Positions 1-8,833 of a stretch of 64,000 nt of DNA are shown here, piece after piece. The DNA comes from Rhodanobacter sp. C03 (GTDB taxonomy: Bacteria > Pseudomonadota > Gammaproteobacteria > Xanthomonadales > Rhodanobacteraceae), in contig NZ_MUNT01000001.1 in the NCBI RefSeq assembly GCF_002001175.1, positions 682,001 to 746,000 on the forward strand. The letters run 5' to 3'. The notes below the pieces were generated by a model that was not told the DNA's origin, searched no databases, and saw only the letters and a program-made list of their open reading frames with translations. The first letter of the stretch is position 1. Each line of letters opens with the position of its first letter. Made by a program: the position numbers and the translations under genes.

Positions 1-1
1 C

Positions 2-748
2 GAGTTGCTCGAGGGCGACGATGTATCGGCCACCGTCGCCGACATCCGTGAGGATGTGGCGCAGTCAATGGTGCGCGCGCATGTGCCGGCCGAGAGTATC
101 GACGAGCAGTGGGATCTGGCCGGCCTCGACCGCGAGCTGGAAGGTGCGTTCGGCCTGTCGCTCGACCTGAAGCACTGGGTCGAGCAGCAGCACGAGGTGG
201 ATGCCGAGAGAATCCTCGAGCATGTGCGTGGCGCTATCGACGAGCTGTTCCAGGCGAAGGAAGCGCAGATCGGCGCCGACACCATGCGCCAGCTCGAGAA
301 GCACATCATGCTGACCGTGGTCGACAACGCTTGGAAGGACCATCTGTCCAACATGGACTACCTGCGCCAGGGCATCTACCTGGTCGGCTATGCGCAGCAG
401 GATCCGAAGCAGGCGTTCAAGCGCGAGTCGTTCCGGTTGTTCTCCGAGATGCTCGACCGGATCAAGGCCGAGATCGTGCAGATGCTGGCGCGGATCCGCA
501 TTCGCAGCGAGGAGGAAGTCGCCGCGATGGAAGCCGAGCAGCAGCGCATGGCCGAGCGTCTGCAGAAACAGATGCTGGCGACCGGTGGCGGTGCGCCGCT
601 GGATGCCTTCGGTGGCGCCGATCCCTTGCAGGGACAGGCGGGCGAGCCACGAGCGGCTCAGCAGGACGGCCCCAAGATCGGCCGCAACGACCCGTGCCCG
701 TGCGGGTCGGGCAAGAAGTACAAGCACTGTCATGGCCAGTTGGCCTGA
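2..748 (+). CDS. secA: Preprotein translocase ATPase SecA, C-terminal part (5' end outside window)
   Basis: SecA is the ATPase motor that pushes unfolded preproteins through SecYEG. The reading frame is open at the left edge, so only about the last 248 residues are seen. They contain the helical scaffold and wing region (SNMDYLRQGIYLVGYAQQDP, then FKRESFRLFSEML) that typifies the SecA C-terminal third. A Gln/Ala-rich linker follows, then the terminal SEC-C zinc motif CPCGSGKKYKHCHG, which binds SecB and ribosomes. The gene ends just before a strong intrinsic terminator and is convergent with apaH. The truncation is caused by the window edge and is not a lesion. The identity is secure. Confidence 0.97.
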   Translation, partial: ELLEGDDVSATVADIREDVAQSMVRAHVPAESIDEQWDLAGLDRELEGAFGLSLDLKHWVEQQHEVDAERILEHVRGAIDELFQAKEAQIGADTMRQLEKHIMLTVVDNAWKDHLSNMDYLRQGIYLVGYAQQDPKQAFKRESFRLFSEMLDRIKAEIVQMLARIRIRSEEEVAAMEAEQQRMAERLQKQMLATGGGAPLDAFGGADPLQGQAGEPRAAQQDGPKIGRNDPCPCGSGKKYKHCHGQLA

Positions 749-755
749 ATCAGCG

Positions 756-803
756 CCCAACCCATGAAAAACCCCGCTGCGGCGGGGTTTTTCATGGGTT
801 GGG
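756..803. terminator. Bidirectional intrinsic terminator between secA and apaH
   Basis: A perfect 22-bp inverted repeat surrounds a 4-nt loop (TGCG, 778-781). Its core is a GC-rich stem (CCCCGC / GCGGGG) flanked by A5 on the left and T5 on the right, so it works as a rho-independent terminator on both strands. It sits exactly between the convergent secA and apaH genes. Confidence 0.93.
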
Positions 804-817
804 TTGGGCAATCGAAA

Positions 818-1669
818 TCAGTCCGCGACGCCCGGCGGTCGTTTGCGGTGCGGCTCGGCGTTGACCGCGATGTACTGCGGTTCCTCACCGTCCAGCCGCA
901 GCGCAGTGAGCTGACCGCCCCAGACGCAGCCCGTGTCGATCGCATGCACGCCGAGGCCGGCGAAGCGGCCGAGCGCCGACCAGTGGCCGCACACGATGCG
1001 GGTGTCGCGGCGGCGCATGCCGGGGACCTCGAACCACGGATACAGGCCGGGTTTTTGCGTGCCGGGAATATCCTTGGCCTCGAAGTCGATGCGGCCGTTG
1101 ACGTCGCAGTAGCGCATCCGGGTCATCGTGTTGATCGTCGCGCGCTGACGATCCAGCCCCAGCAGGCGGCTGGACCACAACGCTGGCCGGTTGCCGAACA
1201 GGTTGCGCAGCAGGCGCGGATGGCGCGGACTGGACAGCTCGCGCTCGACGTCCTGCGCAGCACGCTGGGCCTGGCGCAGGGTCCACATCGGTGCCAGGCC
1301 CGCATGCACCATCGTCCAGTTCAGCTGTTCGTCGTGGTGCAGCAGTTTCTGCGAGCGCAGCCATTCGAACAGCACGGGCGCGTCATCGGCGAACAGCACC
1401 TCGCGCAGTTCGGGATTCACCCGCGCCTGCGCATCCGGGCGCCGTTCGGCGATCGCCAGCAGGCTCAGGTCGTGGTTGCCGAGCGTGACCACGCAATGCT
1501 CGCGCAGGCCGTGGATCAGTCGCAGGGTCTCCAGTGACTGCCCGCCGCGGTTGACCAGGTCGCCGCAGAACCACAGCTGGTCCTGGGCCGGATCGAAGCG
1601 CAGCTTGTCCAGCAGACGTTGCAGTTCGGGGTAACAGCCTTGCACGTCGCCGATCGCATACGTGGCCAT
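818..1669 (-). CDS. apaH: Symmetrical bis(5'-nucleosyl)-tetraphosphatase ApaH
   Basis: ApaH hydrolyses Ap4A to two ADP and removes Np4-type caps from RNA 5' ends. The 283-residue protein has the metallophosphatase signature in order: GDVQGC at residues 7-12, GDLVNRG at 36-42 and GNHD at 64-67, with a later GHW-type histidine motif (CGHWSALG). The length fits the family (about 270-280). It is the last gene of the minus-strand lptD-surA-pdxA-rsmA-apaG-apaH run, 15 bp after apaG, and is probably co-transcribed with it. It ends beside the terminator shared with secA. Confidence 0.96.
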   Translation of the reverse strand: MATYAIGDVQGCYPELQRLLDKLRFDPAQDQLWFCGDLVNRGGQSLETLRLIHGLREHCVVTLGNHDLSLLAIAERRPDAQARVNPELREVLFADDAPVLFEWLRSQKLLHHDEQLNWTMVHAGLAPMWTLRQAQRAAQDVERELSSPRHPRLLRNLFGNRPALWSSRLLGLDRQRATINTMTRMRYCDVNGRIDFEAKDIPGTQKPGLYPWFEVPGMRRRDTRIVCGHWSALGRFAGLGVHAIDTGCVWGGQLTALRLDGEEPQYIAVNAEPHRKRPPGVAD

Positions 1670-1684
1670 CTCAGAGCAGGGCCA

Positions 1685-2068
1685 TCAGTGCAGCGTACGC
1701 GGGATGGACAGGGTGAAGGTCGGGATCGGCGCATCGAACTGCGTGCCGTCATCGGCGAGCATCTGATAGCTGCCGCCCATGGTGCCTACCGAGGTCTCCA
1801 GCACGGCGCCCGAGGTGTACTTGAAATCGTCACCAGGGCGCATCCACGGTTGCTCGCCGACCACGCCGTCGCCGCGCACTTCCTCCACCTTGCCGTTGGC
1901 ATCGGTGATCAGCCAGTGGCGGGTGAGCAGGCGTGCCGGCATGTTGCCGGCATTGCGCAGGGTGATGGTGTAGGCGAAAACGTAGCGATTGTCACCGGGC
2001 TTCGATTGATCGGGGACGAAACGGGTTTCGACCTGCACGTCGATCGTGTAGGAAGATTTTTCAGTCAT
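1685..2068 (-). CDS. apaG: ApaG protein (Co2+/Mg2+ efflux-associated, beta-sandwich fold)
   Basis: This small 127-residue ApaG-domain protein is conserved next to apaH. Its biochemical role is unsettled; the E. coli mutant phenotype links it to cobalt and magnesium resistance. The frame extends 16 codons upstream of the ATG at 2068, but starting at MTEKSSY gives the normal family length and removes an unrelated Arg/Pro leader. The core has ApaG hallmarks: YTITLRNAG, HWLITDANGKVEEVRGDGVVGEQPW, then an FKYTSG segment and a glycine-rich MGGSYQM. It lies between rsmA and apaH in the classical operon. Confidence 0.93.
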   Translation of the reverse strand: MTEKSSYTIDVQVETRFVPDQSKPGDNRYVFAYTITLRNAGNMPARLLTRHWLITDANGKVEEVRGDGVVGEQPWMRPGDDFKYTSGAVLETSVGTMGGSYQMLADDGTQFDAPIPTFTLSIPRTLH

Positions 2069-2139
2069 GCTCCGATTGTAAGGCCTGCCGCTTGGAATGG
2101 GGTGGCGCGGCCGCAATCGATAGTGAACATGCGTGGGAC

Positions 2140-2928
2140 TCAGAAGTTGCCGTAGACCTTGGCCAGGCGTACGAAGTCGGCCGGGGCGAGCGTTTCCGCG
2201 CGGGCCTTGGGGTCGACGTCGGCACGGCGGATCGCATCGGCGTCCATCAGCTGCCTGAGTGCGTTGGCGAGTGTCTTGCGCCGTTGCCCGAACGCTGCCT
2301 TGACCACCGCATAAACGTGTTCGGGTCGGGCGTCATGCAGCTCGTCAGCCGATAGCGGCATCAGCCGCACCACCGCGGACTCGACTTTCGGCGGCGGCCG
2401 GAACGCCTCCGGCGGCACGTCGAACAGCGGTTCGACCCGGCACGCCAGCTGCAGCATCACGGACAGCCGTCCATACACCTTGCTGCCCGGTTCGGCTGCC
2501 ATCCGGTCGACCACTTCCTTCTGCAGCATGAAGTGCATGTCCTGGATCGCCGCGGCGTGTTCGACGCAGTGGAACAGGATCGGACTGGAGATGTAATAGG
2601 GCAGGTTGCCAGCGATGCGCAGTCGTTCCACGCCGTGACTGTGTGCCAGGGCGGTGAAGTTCACCTTCAGTACGTCGGCGTGGATGATGTGCAGTTCGCC
2701 GGCGGCCGCGGCGCGCGCCTGCAGGCCGGGGATCAGGTCAGTATCGAGCTCGATCGCGGTGAGCTTGTGGGCTGCCGCCAGCAACGGCAGCGTCAGTGCA
2801 CCTTCGCCGGGGCCGATCTCAACCACGAAATCCTCGACCTTCGGCGCGATCGCGCTGACGATGCGCTCGATGTAACGCCGGTCGTGCAGGAAGTGCTGGC
2901 CGAAGCTTTTCTTGGGGCGGGCATTCAT
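2140..2928 (-). CDS. rsmA: 16S rRNA (adenine1518-N6/adenine1519-N6)-dimethyltransferase
   Basis: RsmA (KsgA) dimethylates two adjacent adenines in the helix 45 loop of 16S rRNA during late 30S assembly. The 262-residue protein has the amino-terminal GQHFL motif (residues 10-14), the SAM-binding EIGPGEG (37-43) and the catalytic NLPYY (108-112). The C-terminal domain ends in the FGQRRKTLANAL segment common to the family. Its ATG overlaps the pdxA stop codon by 4 bp, which suggests translational coupling within the lptD-apaH operon. Confidence 0.97.
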   Translation of the reverse strand: MNARPKKSFGQHFLHDRRYIERIVSAIAPKVEDFVVEIGPGEGALTLPLLAAAHKLTAIELDTDLIPGLQARAAAAGELHIIHADVLKVNFTALAHSHGVERLRIAGNLPYYISSPILFHCVEHAAAIQDMHFMLQKEVVDRMAAEPGSKVYGRLSVMLQLACRVEPLFDVPPEAFRPPPKVESAVVRLMPLSADELHDARPEHVYAVVKAAFGQRRKTLANALRQLMDADAIRRADVDPKARAETLAPADFVRLAKVYGNF

Positions 2929-3920
2929 GTGGCTGATTTCCTGCGTTCGACCAGGTCCATCGCCATCCGTACGGCAGCGATCAGGCTGGCTGGATCGGCC
3001 CGGCCGCTGCCGGCCAGGTCCAGCGCGGTGCCGTGATCGACCGAGGTGCGGATGAACGGCAGGCCGAGGGTGAGATTGACGGTGCGGTCGAACGCTTCGC
3101 TTTTCAGCACCGGTAGCGCCTGATCGTGATACATCGCCAGCACCGCGTCATAGTGACCGCGCTGTGCCGGCACGAAGGCGGTGTCGGCCGGTAGCGGCCC
3201 AAGCAGGTGCATGCCTTCGTCGCGCAATGCGTTCAGCACAGGGATCAGGGTGTCGACTTCCTCGTGGCCGAGATGACCGCTTTCACCAGCGTGCGGATTC
3301 AGGCCCAGCACGGCAATGCGTGGTTCGGCGATACCAAACTTGTGACGCAACTCTGCATGCACGATGCGCAGCGTGCGGGTCAGTGATTCGCGGGTAATTG
3401 CCGCCGATACCGCCGCCAGCGGCAGGTGGGTGGTCGCCAGTGCCACCCGCAACTCCGGGCTGGCCAGCATCATCACCACGTCGGCGTGAGTGCGCTCGGC
3501 AAAAAATTCGGTGTGTCCGCTGAAGCGGATGCCGGCGTCGTTGATCGAGGACTTCTGCAGCGGTGCGGTGACCACGGCGTCGTAGCGATTCGCCATGCAG
3601 CCATCGGCCGCCTCAGCCAGCGTGGCCAGCACGTGTCCGGCGTTGCGCGGGTCCGGTTGACCGGGAACCTCGGCAATCGCCAGCGGCACATGGTGCAGGC
3701 GCAGCGTGCCGGAGCGGCGTTGCCACTGCGTGCTGCCATCGTCGTCGATCAGTTCGATGCGGGCGCCGCAGCGTGCGGCGGCGCGTTCCAGAAGGTCGCG
3801 ATCGGTGATCGCCACGAGGTCGGCCGCCAGTGGACTGGCGGCCAGACGGATCAGCAGTTCCGCACCGATCCCGGCCGGCTCACCGGCAGTGACCGCGAGC
3901 CGGGGGAGATGCGTGCCCAA
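2925..3920 (-). CDS. pdxA: 4-hydroxythreonine-4-phosphate dehydrogenase PdxA
   Basis: PdxA oxidises 4-phosphohydroxy-L-threonine with NAD in the DXP-dependent route to pyridoxal 5'-phosphate. The 331-residue protein carries the substrate motif SGHTEFF (His136) and three metal-ligand histidines in family context: TTHLPL (His165), GLNPHAGE (His210) and MYHDQ (His265). This spacing matches E. coli PdxA closely. The start is ATG at 3920, which puts the gene 5 bp after surA. It overlaps rsmA by 4 bp. Like its orthologues it sits inside the lptD-surA-pdxA-rsmA-apaGH cluster. Confidence 0.96.
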   Translation of the reverse strand: MGTHLPRLAVTAGEPAGIGAELLIRLAASPLAADLVAITDRDLLERAAARCGARIELIDDDGSTQWQRRSGTLRLHHVPLAIAEVPGQPDPRNAGHVLATLAEAADGCMANRYDAVVTAPLQKSSINDAGIRFSGHTEFFAERTHADVVMMLASPELRVALATTHLPLAAVSAAITRESLTRTLRIVHAELRHKFGIAEPRIAVLGLNPHAGESGHLGHEEVDTLIPVLNALRDEGMHLLGPLPADTAFVPAQRGHYDAVLAMYHDQALPVLKSEAFDRTVNLTLGLPFIRTSVDHGTALDLAGSGRADPASLIAAVRMAMDLVERRKSAT

Positions 3921-3925
3921 GCGAC

Positions 3926-5269
3926 TTACGGCGATGTGCCAGTGGCGGCCTGGCTGCCGGTCTCGCGCAGCTCGGGCACCAGGATGTTGATGTAGGCGTT
4001 CGCGCGCAGGTCGCGCAGGTAGTCGTCGTAGGCCTGATCGGCCTTGCGGTTGCCGATCGCCGCGCGTGCCTGGTCGCGCTGGAGCTGCACGGTCTGGTCA
4101 CTCTGGCGCGTGCCGAGGCGCTGCAGGATGTGCCAGCCCACCTCGCTCTGGAACGGCGGCGAGACCTGGTTGTCCTTCAGGCCGTCCAGCTGCTTGGCGA
4201 TGATCGAGCCCCACGTGTCCTGCGCAAACCAACCCATGTCACCGCCGACGTTGGCGGTGGTGTCGTCCTTGGAGTATTCCTTCGCCAGCGCGGCGAAGTC
4301 CTCATGCTTGTTGACGATGCGGCTGTACAGATCCTGCGCCTGCTGCTCGGCCTGCGCCGGGGTCACCAGTTCGCTCGGCTTGATCAGGATCTGCCGGGCA
4401 TGGAACTCGGTGACCATCTGCTTGCTGGGCTGGCGCTGGTCGACCAGCTTGAGGATATGGAAACCGGTCGGGCCGCGCAGGGCCGCGCTGACATCGCCGG
4501 GTTTCATCGACTCGATCGTGTCGGCGAACGCCGGCGGAATCTCGTCCATCCGCCGCCAGCCGAGGTCGCCACCATCCAGTGCATCGGGGGCATCGGAATA
4601 GCGGATCGCTGCGGCATTGAAATCCATGCCGCCCTTGATCGCGGCGAGCGCCTGCTCGGCCTTGGCCTGACTGGCCTGGATCGCCGCGGCGTCGGCACCC
4701 CCGGGAATGCTGATCTGGATATGCGCCAGATGCACCTCACCGGCCTTGTAGGTCGGGCTGTTCAGCAGGTTGTCGATCTCGCTGTCGGTGACCGAGACCG
4801 AGTCGTGCACCACGCTCTGGTGCAGACGCTGCACGGTGATCTGATCGGCCAGCTGCTCCTGGAATGCCGCAAAACTGTCGCCGGACCGCTCCACCTCGGC
4901 GCGCAGCTGCTCAGGAGTGAGCTTGTTCTGCTGGGCCACGCTGGCAACCGCCTGGCTGACGTCATCGTTGGAGATATGGACGCCCTGATCGGATGCTTTC
5001 TGCAGCTGCAACCGCATCAGCACCAGCCGATCGAGTACCTGTTGCTGCAGCACGTTCATCGGCGGCAGCTGCCCGGGCTGGCTGGCGTATTGCTGCTGGA
5101 TCGAACGCACGGCGCTGTCCAGCTCGCTCTGCAGGATCACGTCATCGTTGACGACGGCTACGATGCGATCCAGCGGCTGGCCGGCCGGTGCGGCTGGGGT
5201 CAGCAACTGGGCATGAACAGGGAATATGATCGCGAGTGCGATCAGGAGAAATGCAATGGGTTGCTTCAT
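3926..5269 (-). CDS. surA: Periplasmic chaperone / peptidyl-prolyl isomerase SurA
   Basis: SurA escorts outer-membrane proteins, including LptD, across the periplasm. The chosen ATG at 5269 gives 447 residues and a clean signal peptide (MKQPIAFLLIALAIIFPVHA). The frame continues upstream by 54 codons, but that part overlaps the lptD end and has no export signal. A SurA N-domain (LDRIVAVVNDDVILQSELD) is followed by two parvulin domains, one near residues 180-275 (VHLAHIQISIPG) and one near 295-385 (FHARQILIKPSE). The gene starts 25 bp after lptD, its main client, and is followed closely by pdxA. Confidence 0.96.
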   Translation of the reverse strand: MKQPIAFLLIALAIIFPVHAQLLTPAAPAGQPLDRIVAVVNDDVILQSELDSAVRSIQQQYASQPGQLPPMNVLQQQVLDRLVLMRLQLQKASDQGVHISNDDVSQAVASVAQQNKLTPEQLRAEVERSGDSFAAFQEQLADQITVQRLHQSVVHDSVSVTDSEIDNLLNSPTYKAGEVHLAHIQISIPGGADAAAIQASQAKAEQALAAIKGGMDFNAAAIRYSDAPDALDGGDLGWRRMDEIPPAFADTIESMKPGDVSAALRGPTGFHILKLVDQRQPSKQMVTEFHARQILIKPSELVTPAQAEQQAQDLYSRIVNKHEDFAALAKEYSKDDTTANVGGDMGWFAQDTWGSIIAKQLDGLKDNQVSPPFQSEVGWHILQRLGTRQSDQTVQLQRDQARAAIGNRKADQAYDDYLRDLRANAYINILVPELRETGSQAATGTSP

Positions 5270-5294
5270 CAGTGAAAACCGGTGACTGCTGCGA

Positions 5295-7727
5295 TTATTG
5301 ATAGCCGAGAATATCACGGCGTAACAGGGAGTCGATCTGGCCGCCCGATGAGCCGAGCCCCTTGAAGACCACCTCGAACATGATGGCATTGTCGCGAAGA
5401 TTGATATTGCTGCCGGCGGGAAGCGGGGCAAGTCCGTAATACCCCTGATTCACGTAGCTGCGGTCAACCAGCCGCAGGGTGACGCAACAGCTGTCGTATT
5501 CCACGCCCGCCATGGCATCGATGGTGCCGGTCGGTGCCTCGATCATGTTCTTGATGGCGACCGAATACGTCCAGGCTCCGAGCAGGCGCCAGCGTTCGGA
5601 CAGGGGATAGACCGCCGAGGCGCTGTATTGTTCCATCAGGCCACGGCGATAGTGGTACGAGAAGTTGACGATGCCGTCATTGCCCAACCGGTGCTGCAGT
5701 TCCAGCGATGCCATGTCGGTGACCCGACTGTTCGGGCTCCACTGGTATTCGCTGCTGAGGCGCCAACGATCGCTGAGCTGCAGATTGAGCTGGGCCACGT
5801 AATCCGAGCCGGACCAGTCGGTGAAGGGAGTGACCGTGTTCGGTCCGCTGGGCAGTTGCACCCGCTGCGGCGTGAAATAGCGAATCTGTCCGAAACTTGC
5901 CGACAGGCGCTCGACGCCATCGTCATCCAGCAGACGGGTGGTGATCGCGCCAGTGAGGTTGTTGGCGTTCATCTGGCGATCCGCACCGGAGAACTGATTC
6001 GGCGAGAACAGCTGCCAGTAGTCGAACGACATCAGGCTGGTGTCGAACAGCGGCAGATTGTTCTGGTTGCGGTAAGGCACATACAGGTAGTACAGCCGCG
6101 GCTCCAGGGTCTGCGTGAAACTCTGGCCGAACAGCGAGGTGCTGCGATCGAACACCAGCCCGCTGTCGAGGCTGACGACCGGCAGCGAACGGCTGGGCGA
6201 CTGCTGCGTGAACGGCGACGCCGTGCCACTGCCGAGCAGCCCGTAGTAACCATAGTCCTGGTAGCCGCCGGTCAGTTGATAGGCGGTGTAGCGGTAGGCC
6301 AGTTTCGGCCGCACGAACCACGCCGCTGTGCCGAAATCGGCGGCGAGATAGGGATAGAGATCCGCCCGTTGGCCCTCGACGTAGCCGTTCTTGCGGAACG
6401 CCACCGCACCGTCGTCCATGCCGAACTGCAGCCAATGCGTCAGCGGCACATTCATGCTGAAGTTTGCGTAGGGCAGTTGCTGGTAGGGCAGTGAGGAGTC
6501 GGTCGCGAACGGGTTGGTGTTCTGGTAGAGCGTGCCGCCGAACGACGCATTCCACCATTTGCCGCCACCAATGATCGCGGCATTGCTGGCCAGGGCATAG
6601 ATCACGGTATGCGACAGCGCGTTGCCATAGTCGTAGAGATAGCTGCTATCCGACGCATGGTTGTACGAGCCGACGAAGGTCCAGCCCGTCCACAGCGCTG
6701 TGCGATCTGTATAGCTGACCAGGTAGCGGGAGGTGCCCTGGGTGTTGGCCAGGCCGTCACTCTCGCCGTGGTCGTTCGGTACGTATTCCGCGTTGAGCTG
6801 GCCGCTGCTGCCCGGCAAGAGATAACGGAACTCGCCAGCCAGCATCGGCCCACGTGAGGTATAGATGCGTGGGTCCAGAGTGGCGTCGTAGTTCGGTGCC
6901 AGATTCAGGTAGTACGGCGTGCTGATCTCGAAGCCGGAGCGGCTGCTTCGGCTGAAGGTCGGGTACAGGAAGCCGCTCTTGCGCCGGTGGTCGATCGGGA
7001 AGCTGAAATACGGCAGGTACAGGAACGGCACCTTGCCGATCCGCATGGTGGCATTACGCGCCACCCCGACGCCGGTGTCCTTGTTGAGGGTGATCGTCTT
7101 GCCGCGGAACTCCCACACATGGTTGCCGAGGTCGCAGGTGGAATAGGTGGCCATCGAGTAGCGGGTGTGCTGGGCATCCAGCATCTGTCCCTGCTTGGCC
7201 ACGCCGTTGCCGCGTGTATCCAGCAGCTGATAGCGCACGTCGTCCGCGATGCCGCGGCTGGCATCGCTATTGCCACGCATATGGGTGCCCGCCATCAGCT
7301 GGCCGGCTTCCTGGTAACGGACGTTGCCGCGGGCGTCGTAGTCGGTGGTGTCGTCGTTGTAGTCGATCGTATCGGCCTGCAACCGCTGGTCGGCGCGGGT
7401 CAGCCAGGCATCGCCAACCAGGTGGTAGATCGTCTGGCTGGAACTGTTCACCGACTTTGCCCTGACATATGCCGGGCTGATATCGCGCAGGTCGGAATCC
7501 GTGCTCAGGGTAGGGTCGTAGAACTCCAGCATGGCGTTGGGCCGGCACATCGCGTAGTTGTACGGCCGCGGCGTGCAGTGGAATGAGCCCAGCGGGCAGA
7601 CCTGTTCCGACCCATCCAGCGAGGTCTTGGGACGGTTCTGACTACCCTTGGCATCGGCTTGGCCACCGATCAGGGCAAGGGCGGCGGCAACCGCCAACAG
7701 GCGGCGTGGAGGAAACTTGGACATCAC
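5295..7727 (-). CDS. lptD: LPS-assembly outer membrane protein LptD
   Basis: LptD is the beta-barrel of the LptD/LptE translocon that places lipopolysaccharide in the outer leaflet. The 810-residue precursor begins with a signal peptide cleaved after about residue 26. An N-terminal OstA/LptA-like beta-jellyroll follows (LQADTIDYNDDTTDYDARGN near residue 115), then a long barrel. Cysteines needed for the known disulfide pattern are present: several in the first 70 residues (VCPLGSFHC, MCRPN) and the adjacent pair in YDSCCVTLRL near the C-terminus. The first two codons are both ATG, so the start is 7727 or 7724. It is the first gene of the minus-strand operon ending in apaH. Confidence 0.96.
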   Translation of the reverse strand: MMSKFPPRRLLAVAAALALIGGQADAKGSQNRPKTSLDGSEQVCPLGSFHCTPRPYNYAMCRPNAMLEFYDPTLSTDSDLRDISPAYVRAKSVNSSSQTIYHLVGDAWLTRADQRLQADTIDYNDDTTDYDARGNVRYQEAGQLMAGTHMRGNSDASRGIADDVRYQLLDTRGNGVAKQGQMLDAQHTRYSMATYSTCDLGNHVWEFRGKTITLNKDTGVGVARNATMRIGKVPFLYLPYFSFPIDHRRKSGFLYPTFSRSSRSGFEISTPYYLNLAPNYDATLDPRIYTSRGPMLAGEFRYLLPGSSGQLNAEYVPNDHGESDGLANTQGTSRYLVSYTDRTALWTGWTFVGSYNHASDSSYLYDYGNALSHTVIYALASNAAIIGGGKWWNASFGGTLYQNTNPFATDSSLPYQQLPYANFSMNVPLTHWLQFGMDDGAVAFRKNGYVEGQRADLYPYLAADFGTAAWFVRPKLAYRYTAYQLTGGYQDYGYYGLLGSGTASPFTQQSPSRSLPVVSLDSGLVFDRSTSLFGQSFTQTLEPRLYYLYVPYRNQNNLPLFDTSLMSFDYWQLFSPNQFSGADRQMNANNLTGAITTRLLDDDGVERLSASFGQIRYFTPQRVQLPSGPNTVTPFTDWSGSDYVAQLNLQLSDRWRLSSEYQWSPNSRVTDMASLELQHRLGNDGIVNFSYHYRRGLMEQYSASAVYPLSERWRLLGAWTYSVAIKNMIEAPTGTIDAMAGVEYDSCCVTLRLVDRSYVNQGYYGLAPLPAGSNINLRDNAIMFEVVFKGLGSSGGQIDSLLRRDILGYQ

Positions 7728-7901
7728 GATGGAAGTCTGCCGGCTTTGAAGGCTCGTTAAGCTAGCAGAAAGACCCCGCAGACGGCAGGCAAACCTTTAT
7801 CCGGGCCATGCGAGGATTCAGCATGAGTGGGCAGAAGTTGAGCAGGGTCGACGCCGAATGGGGTGTCGAGCTGACCCCGAAGCGAGCGCACTTCGCGTGG
7901 T

Positions 7902-8825
7902 TTAGACCATGAGCGCACTGACGTGCGCATTGGTACAGGCGGACAGCGCGACGAGGTCGTAGCCGCCCTCCAGGGTGGAAACCAGCCGGCCGCCGGCGTG
8001 CGTGCTGGCCAGTGCCACCAGCCGCTCGGTGATCCAGGCGTAGTCTTCCTGGCCCAGCCGGATATCCGACAGAGGATCGTTGCGGTGTGCATCGAAGCCA
8101 GCCGAGACCAGCACCAGCTGCGGCTTGAACGCGTGCAGCCGCGGCAGCAGCACGCTGTCCCACAGTTCGCGGAACTCGTGCGAGCCGGCGCCTGGCGACA
8201 GCGTGCCATTGACAATGTTGCCGACGCCGTGTTCGTCCTCGCGCCCGCTGTCCGGATATAACGGCGACTGGTGGCTGGAAACGAACAGCACACGCGGTTC
8301 GCGCTCGAAGATGTCCTGCGTGCCGTTGCCGTGGTGCACGTCGAAGTCGGCGATCGCGACCCGTTTCAGGCCATGCGTGCCCAGTGCGTGCATGGCGGCT
8401 ACCGCGATGTTGTTGAACAGGCAGAAACCCATCGCCTGTTCGCGGGTGGCGTGATGACCAGGCGGGCGCACCGCACAGAATGCGCGCAGGGCCGCGCCGG
8501 ACAGCACGGCATCAACCGCGGCCACCGTGGCGCCGGCGGCGCGCAGGGCGGCCTCGACCGAGCCGGATGACATTACGGTGTCTTCGTCCAGTCGATACGT
8601 ACCACCTTCCGGCGGGGCGCTGGCCAAGATGTGGTCGACGTGGGCGGTGCTGTGCACCTGTAGCAGCTGCTCACGCGTGGCACGCGGCGCCTCGATCCGG
8701 TCGAGCGCGGCATAGCGGTCGTGATCCAGTGCCTGCAGCACCGCGCGCAGCCGCGCCGGGCGCTCGGCATGATCCGGGCCGGGATCGTGCTGCAGACAGG
8801 CGGGATGGGTGTACAGCCGCAGCAT
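7902..8825 (-). CDS. Histone deacetylase family amidohydrolase
   Basis: This is a zinc-dependent deacetylase of the arginase/HDAC fold. Bacterial members act on acetylpolyamines, acetylated proteins or other amides, and the substrate cannot be told from sequence. The 307-residue protein shows RPPGHHA (His124/His125, catalytic dyad), ADFDVHHGNGTQ (Asp162 and His164 as zinc ligands), VSAGFDAH (third ligand Asp) and the C-terminal LEGGYD motif with its family tyrosine. It starts 8 bp after the adenosyltransferase gene and is probably co-transcribed with it and with the BtuM-like gene. There is no obvious functional link to cobalamin. Confidence 0.9.
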   Translation of the reverse strand: MLRLYTHPACLQHDPGPDHAERPARLRAVLQALDHDRYAALDRIEAPRATREQLLQVHSTAHVDHILASAPPEGGTYRLDEDTVMSSGSVEAALRAAGATVAAVDAVLSGAALRAFCAVRPPGHHATREQAMGFCLFNNIAVAAMHALGTHGLKRVAIADFDVHHGNGTQDIFEREPRVLFVSSHQSPLYPDSGREDEHGVGNIVNGTLSPGAGSHEFRELWDSVLLPRLHAFKPQLVLVSAGFDAHRNDPLSDIRLGQEDYAWITERLVALASTHAGGRLVSTLEGGYDLVALSACTNAHVSALMV

Positions 8826-8833
8826 GCGGCGGC

